Shown here one piece after another: positions 34,376 to 47,120 of a stretch of DNA of 64,000 nt. The notes beneath the pieces were generated by a model, which had not been told where the DNA came from, did no database searches, and was given only the letters and a program-made list of their open reading frames with translations. Every line of letters starts with the position of its first letter. Within the stretch, counting starts at the first letter, position 1. This stretch comes from Chelonoidis abingdonii (taxonomy: Eukaryota > Chordata > Testudines > Testudinidae). The translations under genes and the position numbers were made by a program. The DNA lies in assembly GCF_003597395.2 (NCBI RefSeq), contig NC_133769.1, forward strand, positions 178,035,204 to 178,099,203, read 5' to 3'.

Positions 34376-35207
34376 TAAGTCCCTAAGTTTGTCATGTACT
34401 TGTCTGTCTCATACTTGGAAACTGCAAACTTAGTCTTAAAACAACCCCATCAGAGAGATGAGCTGTGCTGGTGTGGGTTTTTTTGTTTGGGGTTTTTTTT
34501 TTTTTTGCTTGTTGATATCTTTCCCCCGAAGTGATTTATTAGGTAGATGTTGGTCCCTAGTGTAAAGATATTGCTTTAATATGAATATTCCTGTTGATCG
34601 ATTCCTGAGAGACAAAGCTTTCCCTTTAATAGTTTCCTTCCTTTCACCCTTCAGTATGCACTTCTTGTTATGTGAGTAGGAATTCTACCCACTTGTAATC
34701 TTAGCCAGTGGTGTATCTACTAAAAGTTGTGAAATACAAAAGTTTGGAACACTTTCCTTTTTAAGAAGGATCATTATGGACAGTTGTAATTGTACCTCTA
34801 ACTTAAACATGATTTCCAGGGGGAAGGCTCCTTTGGAAGGAGCACTGAGAGACAGTGCTGTCTCTTTATTACGTGCAGGATGGAAAGATATCTTGTTTGG
34901 TGTAACGATTAAGAATTGTGAGAACACTCAAATGCACTTATGCTAGGGTGTGATTCTTATTGTTTGTTAGATCATTATACCGGTTGCTGGAGGATTCTGA
35001 GGCAGAGTCCTCAAGAGTCATTCATACACAATGCCTAAACTCTCTTATCAGAATACTGGGGTGTCTACAAATCTTGCTACATACCCTTTGTTCTATGGGA
35101 CAGAAGGCTGCAGAATGAAGTTTTCTTGATATAACTTTTTTTTTTTTACTTGAAAACATACCTATACATTCAACTTAATAACTTTTCTTATTTTTACCCT
35201 CTTGTAG

Positions 35208-36050
35208 GTAAAAGAAAATCCTGGATATTATCGACATACAAACTAACTTCCTGGCCTATCGCCATGCTTTGTTTCAAGGGAGAGTATCTTCTCATTCGCT
35301 TCTAGAGCTGAGTTAATACGGAAAAAAAAAATCACAAATGAGCTCAATTTTTAATAAGCTTGCTTTGTGTATACTCCCACGTGTTTGTATTCACATCTCA
35401 CAAACATTTGTGTAATTGAGCCATTACTGGCAAGAATGATCACACAAGTGAATTTGCAAATCTCATGTGAGTATTCCTGTTGAGGAAAATGTGTTAATCA
35501 GGGCATAGCCATGGGTGGGCCACACCTAGGCCTACCCAAATCTGAGCCAGTGTGAATCTCCTCCCTCCCCTGTTATAGGGAATGGAGAAGGAAATGGAAA
35601 GCCTGTTCTTCCCTCCTCTCCCTAGCTTTTCTGGATTGGCTAGTAACAGCTTCCCCCAACGGGGGGGAGGGGTGGGAGGGGCTACTAGTAGGGGGAACAC
35701 AGCTGCCCTGCAGGATCATGTAAAGACACCTTATAGACTCCAGGGATTGAGGAGGGTGGAGTGCTGTGCACCCAGTGGTGGCAGGGATCAGAGCCAGGTG
35801 GCATCAGCTACAGAACAGAGAAACAGGCTGCTGCTTCTGCAGTGTGGAGCCCAGCCAAGCTCTCTCATCATTGCCCATCTACCATAAATTGGTACCCAGT
35901 CAAATTTCTATTTCTAGCTGTGCTACTGATGTTAATCACAACTTATCAGCACAGTTTAAATCATATGTCTGAGCACAAACAGTTTTACAAATATCAATCT
36001 GTATGGTTTTAAACAACTATGCCTAATAAATAAGGCTAAGGTTTGGTCAT
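35208..36050 (+). other. CREG1: CREG1 exon 4, 3' untranslated region (end uncertain)
   Basis: The acceptor is a pyrimidine-rich run ending CTTGTAG at 35201-35207. The exon supplies only the last base of the stop codon. The first AATAAA on the + strand after it is at 36025-36030, which I take as the likely polyadenylation signal. The stretch from about 35499 (AGGGCATAGCCATGGGTGGG) looks like a repeat, so the true end could be earlier. Confidence 0.6.
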
Positions 36051-36170
36051 CGGCATTTATAGCAAAAGTCATGGACAAGTCAGGGCCCTGAATTTTTGTT
36101 TATTGCCTGTGACCTGTCCCTGACTTCTACTAAAAAATACCCCTGAGTAATTCTTAGCTGCTCCTAGGGT
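36028..36170. repeat. Foldback repeat just after CREG1
   Basis: GGCTAAGGTTTGGTCATCGG through AAGTCATGGACAAGTCAGGG pairs imperfectly with CCCTGACTTCTACTAAAAAA through AATTCTTAGC further on, forming a hairpin of about 140 bases. A GC-rich tail continues to about 36380 and ends with a partial repeat (AAGGTCATGGAATCCATGAC). Confidence 0.6.
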
Positions 36171-36801
36171 GCTGCTGCTCTGGGGGGACTCAGGGGCCAA
36201 AGGTTGGCCCCTGCTCTGGCAGTGGGAGCTGACTGCCTCTGGCCACCTGTTGCTCTGAGTCCCCCGGGGACTACTCTCCAGTGGCCTCTGGGGCCATTCC
36301 CGGGGCCGCTGCTTGGATGGCCCTGCAGCCAGCCGCACTGGCTGCTGCAGCTGTGAAGGTCATGGAATCCATGACCCCTTTGACATTCACAGATTAAATA
36401 ACTCAGGTTATGATTTGTTGTGGATTGTTTGCATGCAGAAGAGGGCTAAGTTTATCTAAAATTACTTGAGTATTAGCTCAGCTCTACACATTTCTGTGCC
36501 TTAATTAAATCATTTTTGTTTGTGGGCTCTCTAGAAATTCTAGAGAGAACTTCTTAAAATATTACTTATGTTCTGGGTCATAGTCTTTGGGGCAGAGTAA
36601 ACTGTAACCAGCTACGTTCTGCAGTGTGGCCCGAGGCTGATGACATCTAGAATATGGAATGAACTATTTGCATCAAGATGGAGAGTGAATTGCTGGGAAC
36701 CTGAAGGCTCCAGGAACCTCGATTGCACATTATTGATGAGTACAGCTGCAGTCTGAAACACTTCCTGTTTAGGTACTTGTATAGCTCTCATCATTGTAAT
36801 A

Positions 36802-37098
36802 TAGTGATACTCAGACCTCAGTGGTTCAGGAGCCAAATTAGCAATCAACATTACCCAAAAGAGCCATAGTAGTGTGAATTTCTTGTTTCATTTACCATTT
36901 TCTATAATTATTCTCATTCTCACAGCAAAATGATTGACCAGATAGTCTACAATTTGTTAATAACATAGTAAAAGCATCCTGATTGGTTAATAACTTTAGA
37001 TTTTAAATCATAGTGTTTTAATATCATGCTGCAAAGAGCCACAGGAGATGCATTAAAGAACTACTCCTGGCTCCCAAGCCTCAGTCTGAGTATCACTG
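36802..37098. mobile_element. MITE with AGTGATACTCAGA ends
   Basis: The left end AGTGATACTCAGACCTCAGT and the inverse complement of the right end (AGTGATACTCAGACTGAGGC) match over the first 14 bases. The interior is AT-rich. The flanking octamers TTGTAATA and CTGTAGTG agree at five positions. A hAT-type origin is inferred. Confidence 0.7.
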
Positions 37099-39399
37099 CT
37101 GTAGTGTGTCTCTTAGGAAAACTAAATGTATCCTTCAGGCTTCTGACAAGTTGCTGACATAGCTTTAAGGTTGGGCAAAGCTTGTGTGCCCTTAATTCTT
37201 TAGAAATAAGATGCTATGAATAGTGAAAATGTCTGATACTTGCGTGTCAGTTACTAATTCTTCTGCTGCTGAAAACTTCACCATATGAATGTTAAATCCA
37301 GTCTTCATTCTGGAATTCCTTCGCTCACTCACTCATCGCTTACATAGCATTTGGCTTGTGAATTTAGTGTAGGCACTGTGAAAAGGGGGTCCATTATTTA
37401 CTAGTAGTGTCTAACTTCTGAATCCATGAAGAAAAGTCTTACTTTATAAATCTAGTCAGTTGATAGCCGAACAACTTTATTTTCTCCCAACAATAGAACT
37501 AGTTTGCGGGGCAGGTTTTTTTAAAGCATATAAGGAACTTTTCGGTGAGAGGGGGAGGTTTATGAAATGTAATATAGCTGTTTCATCCTTTGAAGTGGTC
37601 TTCATTCACATTAGTCAATGAAAACGCTTATGAAAAACTTAGTTCCTTGCTCTTTAAGTGTCCCTCTGTCAAGCGGGATTGAGTTACAGAATTAAACCTC
37701 TATTTGTGTCCTATCTGTTCTCCCAAGTGCTAAATTCACAAGAAGTGTCAAAAAGGACCACCTCAGCAGATTAATTTATATTGAACTCATACTGAAGAAG
37801 TATTGTCTGGTGGCTAGAGCAAGGGACTTAAGAATCAGGATGTCTTAGTGAGTCAGTAGCAGGCACAGAAATAGAACAGTGTGCATGGTTAAATTGTGTA
37901 ACCTCTCTTCTTCGCTATAGTGTGGCTGTATTACTATTTACTATATAAAGTGTTGGAAGATTTGTAAATCACTTTGATTATCTCTGATAAATTATCAGTG
38001 TACTGTAGGTAAACTGCTCCCTTCCCTTCTTTGTAAAGGGAAAATCTAGCCAAGTTACTACACTTTGAAACACTTTTGGTAAACTAATTGGGAACAGAAG
38101 AAGCTTGCGATTTGGAAATGCCTTGTATTGGATAGATAATGCTGACTCTAGATGCAGAATGAGCAAATAATTTTATATTAAATGTATATTTTAAAAAATT
38201 GGAGAGCTCTCAAGTGACTCTAAATTGTCAGAAGAACTCGTTGCATCCATTCTAATGGAAGTCCTTGGATGCTCTTCTTGTGCTTCTGGAGAGTGACTTA
38301 TGAGTCAATGTATTTTATTCTGCATGAACAACCTCTGGTCCTGGGCATTTGTAACTATTAAAATCTATTTTTATGGTAAATGGTGTTTGGTTTAGTTATT
38401 TCACAGGATTTACTAATTTGCTTTCCACTTTCCCCCTCGTTCTTGCCAGGTAGCTGTTGCTCATGGATGTATCTTATTTGCCAGAAGAAATGGGGAAGCT
38501 GCTCTGTCAAAGCCTGACTTGTCCTAATCTATCTGACTTTATGCCTCCAGCTTCCTTATTTCTTTCCTACATTAATGCTGTCACTTTGTGGTGGTCTAGA
38601 GAGCGATCTGATCTGGGGCTGGGGAAAAGGTTTCATTCATATAAACCAAGACCTCGAGGAGATGTACTATACTGGGGAAGGGAGGGACTCTTTGGGTCAA
38701 CACTAGATCTAATAGCCAACAAGTCTGATTTTGACCATTCCTCTTTCCATATTTTACCACATCTAAAACTATTCCACTGATGGTTCTTGTTGCTGACATT
38801 TTCTTGTTTTCCTGACTTTGTTTTTCACTTAAACCCGTTGCTCTGTATTTTACTAGTAGTGATCAAAGTGTCTTCATCTTCCTCCTCTTATATATTAACC
38901 CTCTCCATGTTTTCAGTAGTTCTGATCCCTTAAATGTTTTTTTAAGACTACATTTTTCCATGAAAGGGATCTTTTTTGCTGTCATTTTAGTTGATCACTG
39001 AAATGGGTCACCGTCTTGCTCTTTAAACCTTAAATGTGACTATACTCCTGAGTGTTCTCTATTAAGGTCTGTAAGCAGTTATACTCTCTCCTTTGCCCTG
39101 CCTAGCATGACGGTCTCCTTATATTAGTCTTTTCTCCTTGCACAGATTCCTTTGCTGTTCTGTGGGTTGGGGCGGAACCATTTGTTACTACCTTCCAGTA
39201 ATATTACACAATTGTTTAGGATAAATTGGTTAATAATTTTTTCCAGTAGAGTCAATGGAGCAATTTTAGATAAATAATGGGATTTTGGCCTACACTAGAA
39301 CTTGGGGCAGGATACTAGGATGAATGCTTCTTTTAGAAAGCATGATACGACAACCAGAAGGATCTGGCCACATATGCATTTTTCCTATCAAAGGTGCCC
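37099..39399. other. No gene; one decayed SINE
   Basis: At about 37801-37975 a weak MIR-like pattern appears (GGTGGCTAGAGCAAGGG then CTCTTCTTCGCTATAGTG). The rest has no exon or repeat that I can name. Confidence 0.4.
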
Positions 39400-40080
39400 A
39401 GTGTAGGCCTCTGAGCTTTCAGGGGCCTGGATCTTCTGGACTAGTTATAGAATTTAAGACCCGGTGGGAACACCAAATCATCTAGTGTGACTTGTATCTC
39501 ATGAGCCACCAACAGCACCTGCACACTAAACCAAATGACCAAAATTAGACCAAAGTATTACAGGTAACAGGAGACTAAATTATTATGTGCTACAGGCAAA
39601 GAATAGGTAGGACTAAGGCTTCTGCAGTGGCAGGGAATCCTACCAAATAACCCATACCCATGTGCTGTAGAGGAAAGAGGAAAAAAAAAACCCAAGGTTG
39701 CTGCCAGTCTGATCTTGGTGGAAATTCCTTCCTGACCTCACCTATATGGTGGTCAGTTAGACCCTGAACATATGAGCAAGAAGGACCAAGCCAGAACAAG
39801 CCTGAGAGAATGCTTGGTGCCACCTTAGAAACTATATACAGTGTCCCATGCCCAGTCTCTGATGCTCCAGAAGAAGGAGATCAACCCTTCTCCCCCAGTA
39901 CATCGGGAGCAGGGCAGGTGGGGAAGAGGAATAATGGAAAAAGCCTTCTTGACCCCTGCCAGGTGACTGGCTGAAGCCTTTTAGGAACATAAGATAGAAA
40001 CCAGATGGGAACCCCCCCAGCTGAACTTAAGAGATCCTGGCTTAAGGTGCTAGTGCGGCTATAGGTCTCGTAGAATATTT
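39400..40080 (-). mobile_element. CR1-like LINE 3' region, antisense
   Basis: The + strand has TATAGAATTTAAGACCCGG, ATCATCTAGTGTGACTTGTA, AAATTCCTTCCTGACCTCA and GGTCAGTTAGACCCTGA in the order I associate with antisense CR1 3' untranslated sequence. Orientation and family are from recognition of these phrases. Confidence 0.5.
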
Positions 40081-40479
40081 GGGCTGAAAAAGTTTTCAGC
40101 AGGTCACTGTTAAGATAGGACAGTTGGCTGGAATCCAAGCTAGTATAAGATACTTTTTTCTGAAAGTAGTACTATTATCAGTGCTAATCCAGTAAAACAT
40201 CTGACTTCCTCATTACTTTGCTAAGGGATAGTAATGACAAATCTTACATAAATGTTCTAGTGTCAATAGATCACTGAAGTCATTTTTTTGGATCAATAAG
40301 CAAAAGTAGCTTTGAGTTATATCACAGAAAATGTTGAGAACAGTTAGTCTTAACAGAGCAAGGGATCAGATTCAAACTTTTGGGTTCTGTCTAGTTCCTT
40401 GTTTCCTGCCCCCACATCACCTAAGTATATTCCAAATACTAATGAATTTATCCTTGCAACATGTACTGAGCCAGGAAAA

Positions 40480-40770
40480 TATCCCCACTTTTCAGGTAGG
40501 AAAAGGGAGACTTTAAACAACTTGCTTAGTCTCACAGGATGTTTATATCAGAATCAGGAATTGAGTCCAGGTCAATCTTGGATTGGCACCTTAATTAACC
40601 AAGAGACAGTATTTCCTTGTAGTTCTTGTTTTTGCTCATTGATTTGCTGTGTGACTTCTCTGCTTTTGCTTCCCAATCTGTAAGATGGGGTCATATTTAT
40701 GTAGCTCACAGATGTGATGTTTTAACTGTTTGCAAAGTGCTCTACAGCAAACTGCAGAGTATGGGGTAGA
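40480..40770. mobile_element. Two MIR-like SINE fragments, opposite orientations
   Basis: At 40480-40590 an antisense copy (AACTTGCTTAGTCTCACAGG, GAATCAGGAATTGAGTCCAG). At 40620-40770 a sense copy (TTGCTGTGTGACTTCTCTGC, CCCAATCTGTAAGATGGGGT, GTTTGCAAAGTGCTCTACAG). Confidence 0.65.
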
Positions 40771-41550
40771 CATGTCAAAACAGAAGTGGATCAGAATAAC
40801 AGTGTTAGTTTTGCAGTTTAAATTACTGTGTTTGAGGCAATGCTGTATCCTTGATCTTATACTGCTATACATAAAATAGTCTGTTGCCAAAACAATAAAT
40901 AAATCCAAGCTGAGTCTTCCTTTAGTCATCTGTTTAATAGTATCATGTTTTAGAGTCATGCTTCCCTCCCTAAAGACTCTCTACACAGCAAAACATACTC
41001 ATTGGAGCTTACGACATTGGTGTTTCCTGTCCAGTAACAAAAGTGGGAAGTATCCAAACTCTAATAAATTGCTGTATCACTGTTGGCCACAAGAGGGTGC
41101 CGTAGACTTTAGTTTCTTGGATTGATCCATTTTCAAACTATTACCTAAAATAGATTGATTTTGACTTGTTATAAATCCAGCTAAGAAGAATGCTGGGTCT
41201 GGAGTTCAGATACGTAGAGTTCTGTTCTCAACACTTCAAATTCTGTATGCTCTTCTCCACAAAAGAAGGCATTCTATTACAATTATCTAATAAAATACTC
41301 ATAATTCTTTTGTTTTTGTAGTTAATTTGTTGTGAAAGGTGCTGGATTAGCAGCCCTGAAAAATGAAAGTTTTAAATTTACACAACATGTCTAGCAGAGG
41401 TGGTGGCACTACAGATTTTCTCACACCTGTCTCAACCTTCTTTTGGAGAAGCCACTACCAGTGGTTGACAGGTTTCCTTGTTCATTCAGTTCTTAGCCCT
41501 TCTGCTGAGAGTGGAGACAAACTCTGCTGATTGTGGTGATGGTTCTTTGT

Positions 41551-41630
41551 CATGTGGACACTTGTCCACTAGCAAATGGACTGAGATACCTAAAATCTCT
41601 TTTCACAATGGTCAAATAGCCATTGGATAA
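41551..41630. repeat. Dispersed repeat related to 50272-50345
   Basis: GTCATGTGGACACTTGTCCA and AATCTCTTTTCACAATGG occur here in the same order as GTCACGTGGACACTTGTCTA and AGCTCCTTTCACATGGGCC at 50272-50345. I do not recognise the family. Confidence 0.45.
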
Positions 41631-41683
41631 TTAACCTTTTGTTTGCTGCATATCTGGACCAGATTTGAATGAGTAGCCTAGAG

Positions 41684-42145
41684 TGTTATGAGCGGTTTGT
41701 GGGCAATCAGAGCAGGAGTCAGAAGTCAGGCTGAATCAGGTACCAGAGAGTCAAAGTCTAAGAAAGGCCAGAGGGCAAACCAGTAATCAGTAGGCATGCA
41801 GCATCTGGTTACTGGAGGTCAGAATCTGAGGTAGGCCTGAGACTAAACCAAGAGTCAGGCAGGGTCAGAAGCCAGAGTCTGGGATCTCGCTCTGAAACCA
41901 AGCAGGCAGTCTGTATTGTTACTCAAACAACTCTCTGGCATGGCTTCTGGTTTAAGTACCAGTCCCAGCCAATCAGTGGGCTGCAAGGAGCTGCCACTCA
42001 GGTCCTGCTGGGCAGTATTTCCTGCTGGGCCCAGCCTCACATGGTGGTCCTGTGGGAACCTAGCCAAAGCCTCCTCCGGTGATGTGGAGGCGTCAGCAGC
42101 CCAGAACTCCTATGGTCCCAGGCTTTAACTGTGCAGGCTCTTACA
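41684..42145. mobile_element. Short LTR-like element
   Basis: The 462-base element runs from TGTTATGAGC to GGCTCTTACA, imperfect inverse complements with TG...CA ends. Flanking pentamers TAGAG (41679-41683) and CAGAG (42146-42150) agree at four positions. The left half repeats short GGTCAG/AGTCAGG phrases. The minus strand starting TGTAAGAGCC resembles the start of the LTR at 23865, so minus orientation is possible. It holds no gene. Confidence 0.5.
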
Positions 42146-42765
42146 CAGAGAAACAGCATTCAAGGAGAGAGTAATATTTCAAGTGCTGAATGGTCTGGGA
42201 CATTGTTAGACTAGACTACCACTGGTTTTATGTTTCATCATGGCTGAGAAGCTCAGTTAATCAATTTCTAAGGTTAAACTCTTGGAGTTGGTCCAAAGGC
42301 TTCTCCAAAAGAAGAACTTGCTTCTCTTGCTTCAGGTCAGTGTAATGGGTAGTTGGTATCACTTGGGTTTGTTCTCTGATTGGGATGAAGGCATGCAGGT
42401 AGTGAGAGATCAGAGAAGTGCTAATTTGCTGTCATTTGAGGCTGGTTTATTTAATTTTTAATCAAAAGTACCTTGTTGCTATGATGATGGTTAACATGCA
42501 AAACAATAAAAGTAATGGATTTGAAAATGTTTGTTTTAAAATTTCTCCCTGTTGCTAATCCTACATCTAGAGAGCCCCAGTCATTCTCCCTGTTACCCAC
42601 TAGATTCTAACTCTCATTACCAGCCTTGTGCATGTAATCTTTCCAGTTTAAGTAGAATGGAAGAGACACTCTGGAACTTCCCACTGAAGCTTCTTAGGTA
42701 GCTGCAGGGGTTACTGCTGAGTGAGAGGAGGTTGCCCCTCAAAAATGTTGCCTGGTGGGTAAATA
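42146..42765. other. No gene or recognisable repeat
   Basis: AT-rich unassigned sequence between two mobile elements. Confidence 0.35.
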
Positions 42766-45490
42766 GGAACTAGATGTTAGGACAAATGGTTTGGTGGTTT
42801 CAGAGGGCGGCCACCAACCCTTGCTGATGGCCTCTCACACTTTTTCCTAAAGCACTTACTTAGCTTTAAATTAGCTTTAAATATGCACATACACATGTCC
42901 AAATCATTGTAATTTATTTATTGCTAGCTAGGAAGTCTGCTGTGAAAAGTGATAACAACGAACATACAAGTATCACTTTTCACAGCTGACTTACTCTGTG
43001 TAAGGATGAGGGGCCAGGAGAGGCACTGGGGGGGTAAGAGCCTGAAGCCCTGCCCTCTGGGTCCTGTTGGTGTGTAGCTGAAGCCTAAAGCTCCATGGCC
43101 AGAGCCTGCTACACCAGGCAGGGCTGGATTAACTTTTTGTGGGCCTGGCACCAAACATAGTTGCGGCAAGGTGTAGGGGGGTGAGTGGGATGGTCAGTCT
43201 CCACAGCAAAGAGTGGCTGAGGGGAATGAGGTGGGAGCAGCCCCGTTCTGTACAGCCCAGCAGAAGGGCACTGTTTACAAACCTGCAGCTGCCGGATGCA
43301 CAGTGGCCAGCCCAGCCCTGTGCTGCCAGCATGCCCCTTGCCCTTGAGGGCGGGCCCGCACCACACTGCTCCCCTGCCCAGTGCCCGACCCTTATGTCCA
43401 GTTCCCCCTCGCCCAGAGACCTCCACCACAGATCTCTATGTCCAGCTTCCACCCCTCCCAGAGACCTCCCCTGCTGGCCTCCCACCACAACTACACAGCA
43501 CCCTGCACACCACACCGCTTGCCCATAGACCTCCCCACTGCCCACCGCTTTCCTCGCAGTCCCACCATCACAGCTGCACAGCACCCCATATTCCTGAGTG
43601 GATTCTGCACCAAAAAATTAAAAAATCTGTTCACAATATTTTAAAAATCTGCAAATTTTATTTGTCAATAAATAAATGTGGAGGCTCCAACATGGCAGTG
43701 GGGAGCACAGGCCACTGATTGCATGGAGGTGGGAGATTACCCTGCAGCCTCCTCCACCCCACTCTGGACAGGGACTCAGCAGGGAGACTGCACCTGACCC
43801 TGACACATTGCAAAGGCCAGGGCTGCCCCAGACAGACCCTGGGGCCCTGCCCCCCCTGTGCCAGGCACATCAGGTGTGGGTGAGCAGGCTCTGTCTGGCA
43901 GCAGGATCCAAGTACAGAGGGACTTATTGTGGGGGGGATCCAGATGAGGGGTAAGAGAGTTCTCTGAGGGGCAATCTGGGTGCAGGCAGCTCAGTGGAGG
44001 GGATATGGATACACAGAAGCTCATTGGGGGGTTCCAGGTGCAGGGGCAATGGGACTCTGCTAGGGATCCAGGTGAAGGTGTTTGAGGCTCAGCATGGGGG
44101 TCTAGTGCAGGGGAAGTGGGGTTCATTTGGGTGGGGGTCAAGGTGCAGGTTGTTGGGGCTCTGTGGGGGGCTCATCAGGGTGGTACAGATGCAGGGGAGG
44201 TGGGGCTTGTCAGGGTGAGAGTTTGATGGGCCTGCTTAATAGGGGAGCCCCAGCTTCTGTCAAGGGGATGCCACATGCTGGGCTCCAGCTTCCCCCCCTG
44301 GCCCCGCTTCCCCCATCCCATGCCCCTTCCCCACTGCTCCATCTCCTCCCCACCCCACCCCCTTCCTTCCCCACTGCCTCTTTCCCCCAGCCTGGCTCTG
44401 CCCTGCCCTACCCTACCCTACCCCACCATAGGCACTCACTGTTGTACAGAAAACAGGATAGCTCCCAGAACACAGAAGGGGAGTTCAACCAGCACTAGGA
44501 CCCAGAAAGTGGCATCTTCTGAGCAGCACCCTCTTTCTTCAGCGGGGGGAAGCTCTGTGTTTGCAGAAAGAGGGGGAGGCAGTGGCATGTGACTCCGTGT
44601 GCCCCCATGCCTCACCTCTGTTTTGGGGACACTGCCCCCCAAACTAAGCCCATGGGCATTCTCAGCTGCAACCTCCCTCCCTTTGCTTCTCGGTCACTTT
44701 TGAAAAGGAAGCAAAGACATCCTCAGGGGATCTGTTTTCATTCCTCCAGGAGTACTCCTCACAGAACCCCCATTGCCCAGTGCCTCCCCTACAGACCCTC
44801 CAGAGACCCACTCCCCCACACCCTTCCTGCCCCCCAGCCACCGGCCTGCTGGAAGTGACTGTCCATGCGTGGGCTGAGCCTGCAGCACTGCTGGGGCTGG
44901 TCAGGGATCCCTCTAGCCCCTCAGAAGCAGCACAACCAGCCAGGACAGAGTGGGAGCGTGGCCTGCCCCGGGCAGGTTCCCTCAGGACTCACATGCCTGG
45001 AGGGGCCCAGCTCACCATTCATGCCCCAGGGGTTAGGCAGGAGAGACGGAGGTGAAGAGGAGTGAGCACTGGGTGGGACCTCGGACGGGCAGAACCCAGG
45101 TAGAGTGGGTTGGAGAGGTGGGGCTAGTCTGGACACCATGGCCCCTTCTGAGTGTGGGCTCACAGCCATGGACCCGCTGGTGCCAGAGTAAACCTGGTAC
45201 TGACCCCAGTGCTGAACCCCAAAGCCTGAGCCCTACCGCCCTCTGAGAATGGGGGGAACTCAATGGGTGCCTGCTCCTCCAGGGTCGTGCCCCAGATGTC
45301 TCCAAAGTGGGGCAGAGCCCAACCGTTGCTGGCGGCCCCAGCAACCAACACCAAGGCACGACATCCAGGAGCAACAGGCAGGGGAAGGGGCTGCTACTTT
45401 GCCCCTCCTACCCCAGCCCAAGAGGCTATTGCCTCAGAAAAGTCCCTGTTGGCCACATGCGGCCACGGTGGCCGCATTTAAGAAACGCTG
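42766..45490. mobile_element. MITE copy B, interrupted by a 2-kb insertion
   Basis: The left arm (GGCGGCCACCAACCCTTGCT, CAAATCATTGTAATTTATTT, CATACAAGTATCACTTTTCA) and the right arm (GCTGAACCCCAAAGCCTGAG, AGCAACCAACACCAAGG, TTTAAGAAACGCTG) align block by block with the complete copy A at 47121-47796. Between about 43117 and 45195 copy B carries unrelated sequence, so another element jumped into it. The left end has lost the clean terminal repeat seen in copy A. Confidence 0.75.
43117..45195. mobile_element. Element(s) inserted within MITE copy B
   Basis: The insert begins GGGCTGGATTAACTTTTTGT, with GGGCCTGGCACCA close by; the right boundary CTGGTGCCAGAG...AAACCTGGTAC is a loose inverse complement, suggesting a DNA transposon with degenerate ends. 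Its inside is GC-rich and, at about 43592-43715, contains CTGAGTGGATTCTGCACC then AATTTTATTTGTCAATAAAT, which I recognise as a further common repeat, so more than one layer is likely. The many overlapping open frames on both strands are composition artefacts. Confidence 0.55.
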
Positions 45491-45494
45491 CATG

Positions 45495-45650
45495 AGGACT
45501 CCTTGATTCCATTTGTGGTTCTGCCACTGACTTGCTTTGTGACCTTACCCTCTCTGTCCATTACATGTTATGTCTGTAAAATGTAGGTAATACCTGCCTC
45601 ACAGATCTCTTGTGAGAATAATGCTTGTAAAGCAGCTCAACATCTTTAAC
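45495..45650 (+). mobile_element. MIR-like SINE
   Basis: GTGGTTCTGCCACTGACTTG, CTTTGTGACCTTACC, GTCTGTAAAATGTAGGTAAT and TGTAAAGCAGCTCAACATC occur in MIR order on the + strand. The pol III head is missing. Confidence 0.8.
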
Positions 45651-47120
45651 GGAAAGATTTTTTTAAAAATCAAACTAACAGGACCTGTTTTGACTACTCT
45701 ACCACAAAAACATAGTAAGCTGACAAAGCCCAATAGAGGAGTGTATGAGTGTGGGTATTTGCCCATGGACCCTATTAAAGATCACTTCATCCAAGGCTAC
45801 TGTGTAATGACTTGCAGGCCAAAAATGCAGCCTTCGTTTAGACAAGAAATAGACGATTCTATTAAAACTTCAGTGACAATTTTAGTATGCCTCTTGGCAT
45901 GTAGTCAAGACCAAGTTACATAATCAACTATTGATTGGGGCTTTGATTTTTTTCAAAAACATTTTTAAAAAAAACACACCCATTTTAATGTTTTGCCCCC
46001 ACAACTAAATATGTGGAAAAGCTCCTAAAAGAAAAGGTGAGAGAAACAAGGAAGAGAACCTGAAATACAGAAATGCTTCAGGGATCACAGTAGTTTCAAG
46101 GTGTTCACCATGCCTTTACACAATAAGTCAAACTAATACATAATAGTGAGGTTTGTATAAACGTGAGAATAAAGTCCTGAAGTTGGTTCATACTTGAAAT
46201 CAACACTTTTGGAGTATGTGCTTTGAAAAGAAGTTCTGGAGTTTTCCTATATACAGTCCAAGGTACTGTAAACCTGTGAAACTTGTGACAGCAAAATAGG
46301 CTATATCAGAAATCAACGTGGAATTAACAGGTCAAAGTATTAATGACCAGTGGATTGCTTATTTCCCTTTCTGTAGGTTAATGTGATTTGCCTACTTCTT
46401 ATATTTTCTCATAATCAGTTAGAGTCTCCAGAGAATTGTGGTCTGAACAGGTCGTTTCTGGTGTAAGAATCAGCTGCTGCTTTTCAATGTCAGGCATCTT
46501 GAAAGTGACACTATCATGCTTGTTCAACAGGCTGAGAACTGGTGCATGTTCATAGGTGCCCCACATTAAAGTTCTTCTAATGTCTTAGATATATTTCTAA
46601 CACGTTAATTAGGCTGAACATTTAAAAACAAAGACACCTGTTTATTTCCCATAGGACGTGTACACTCATGGACATGTTTATCTCTTGTGTTACACAGGTG
46701 TCTGTTTTCTTCTATTCTACAGTAGCCTGTCACTTTAGATGTGGCAGGGCTTCTGTTTACACTCTGCAGCTGCAAGGGATACTGGAAGCTGAGTGGGAGG
46801 CCTTAGGAAAGCAATATTTTCACTCCCAGAGGGGAGCAGCTGTAGTAAGACAAACTCCTCTTCGCTGTCTGTTGGGAGCATCTGAAGCAAGAGCAGGAGC
46901 CAGGAATTCTTCCTTATACTTCTCCATACAGGGTATTGGCAAATGTGCAGAGGGGGAGGGGCTAATCCCCTTGGAATGCAACCATTAATACTTGTTGTGC
47001 AATCATTACTGCATTGCAAGGGGATTAGTACATAGAAGCAATTATAGCAGAGTGAAGCTTCACTATAAGTTCCAGTGCACTAAAATGCAGTGGAGCAATA
47101 TCGGACTGACTGCCTCTGGA
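45651..47120. other. No gene or recognisable repeat
   Basis: Short open frames only. Nothing matches a neighbouring gene or a repeat that I can name. Confidence 0.35.

Noticed and set aside
43109..45500. Many overlapping open frames on both strands, up to 152 residues
   Set aside because: They arise from GC-rich, stop-poor repeat sequence inserted in MITE copy B. Proline-rich translations with no family resemblance.
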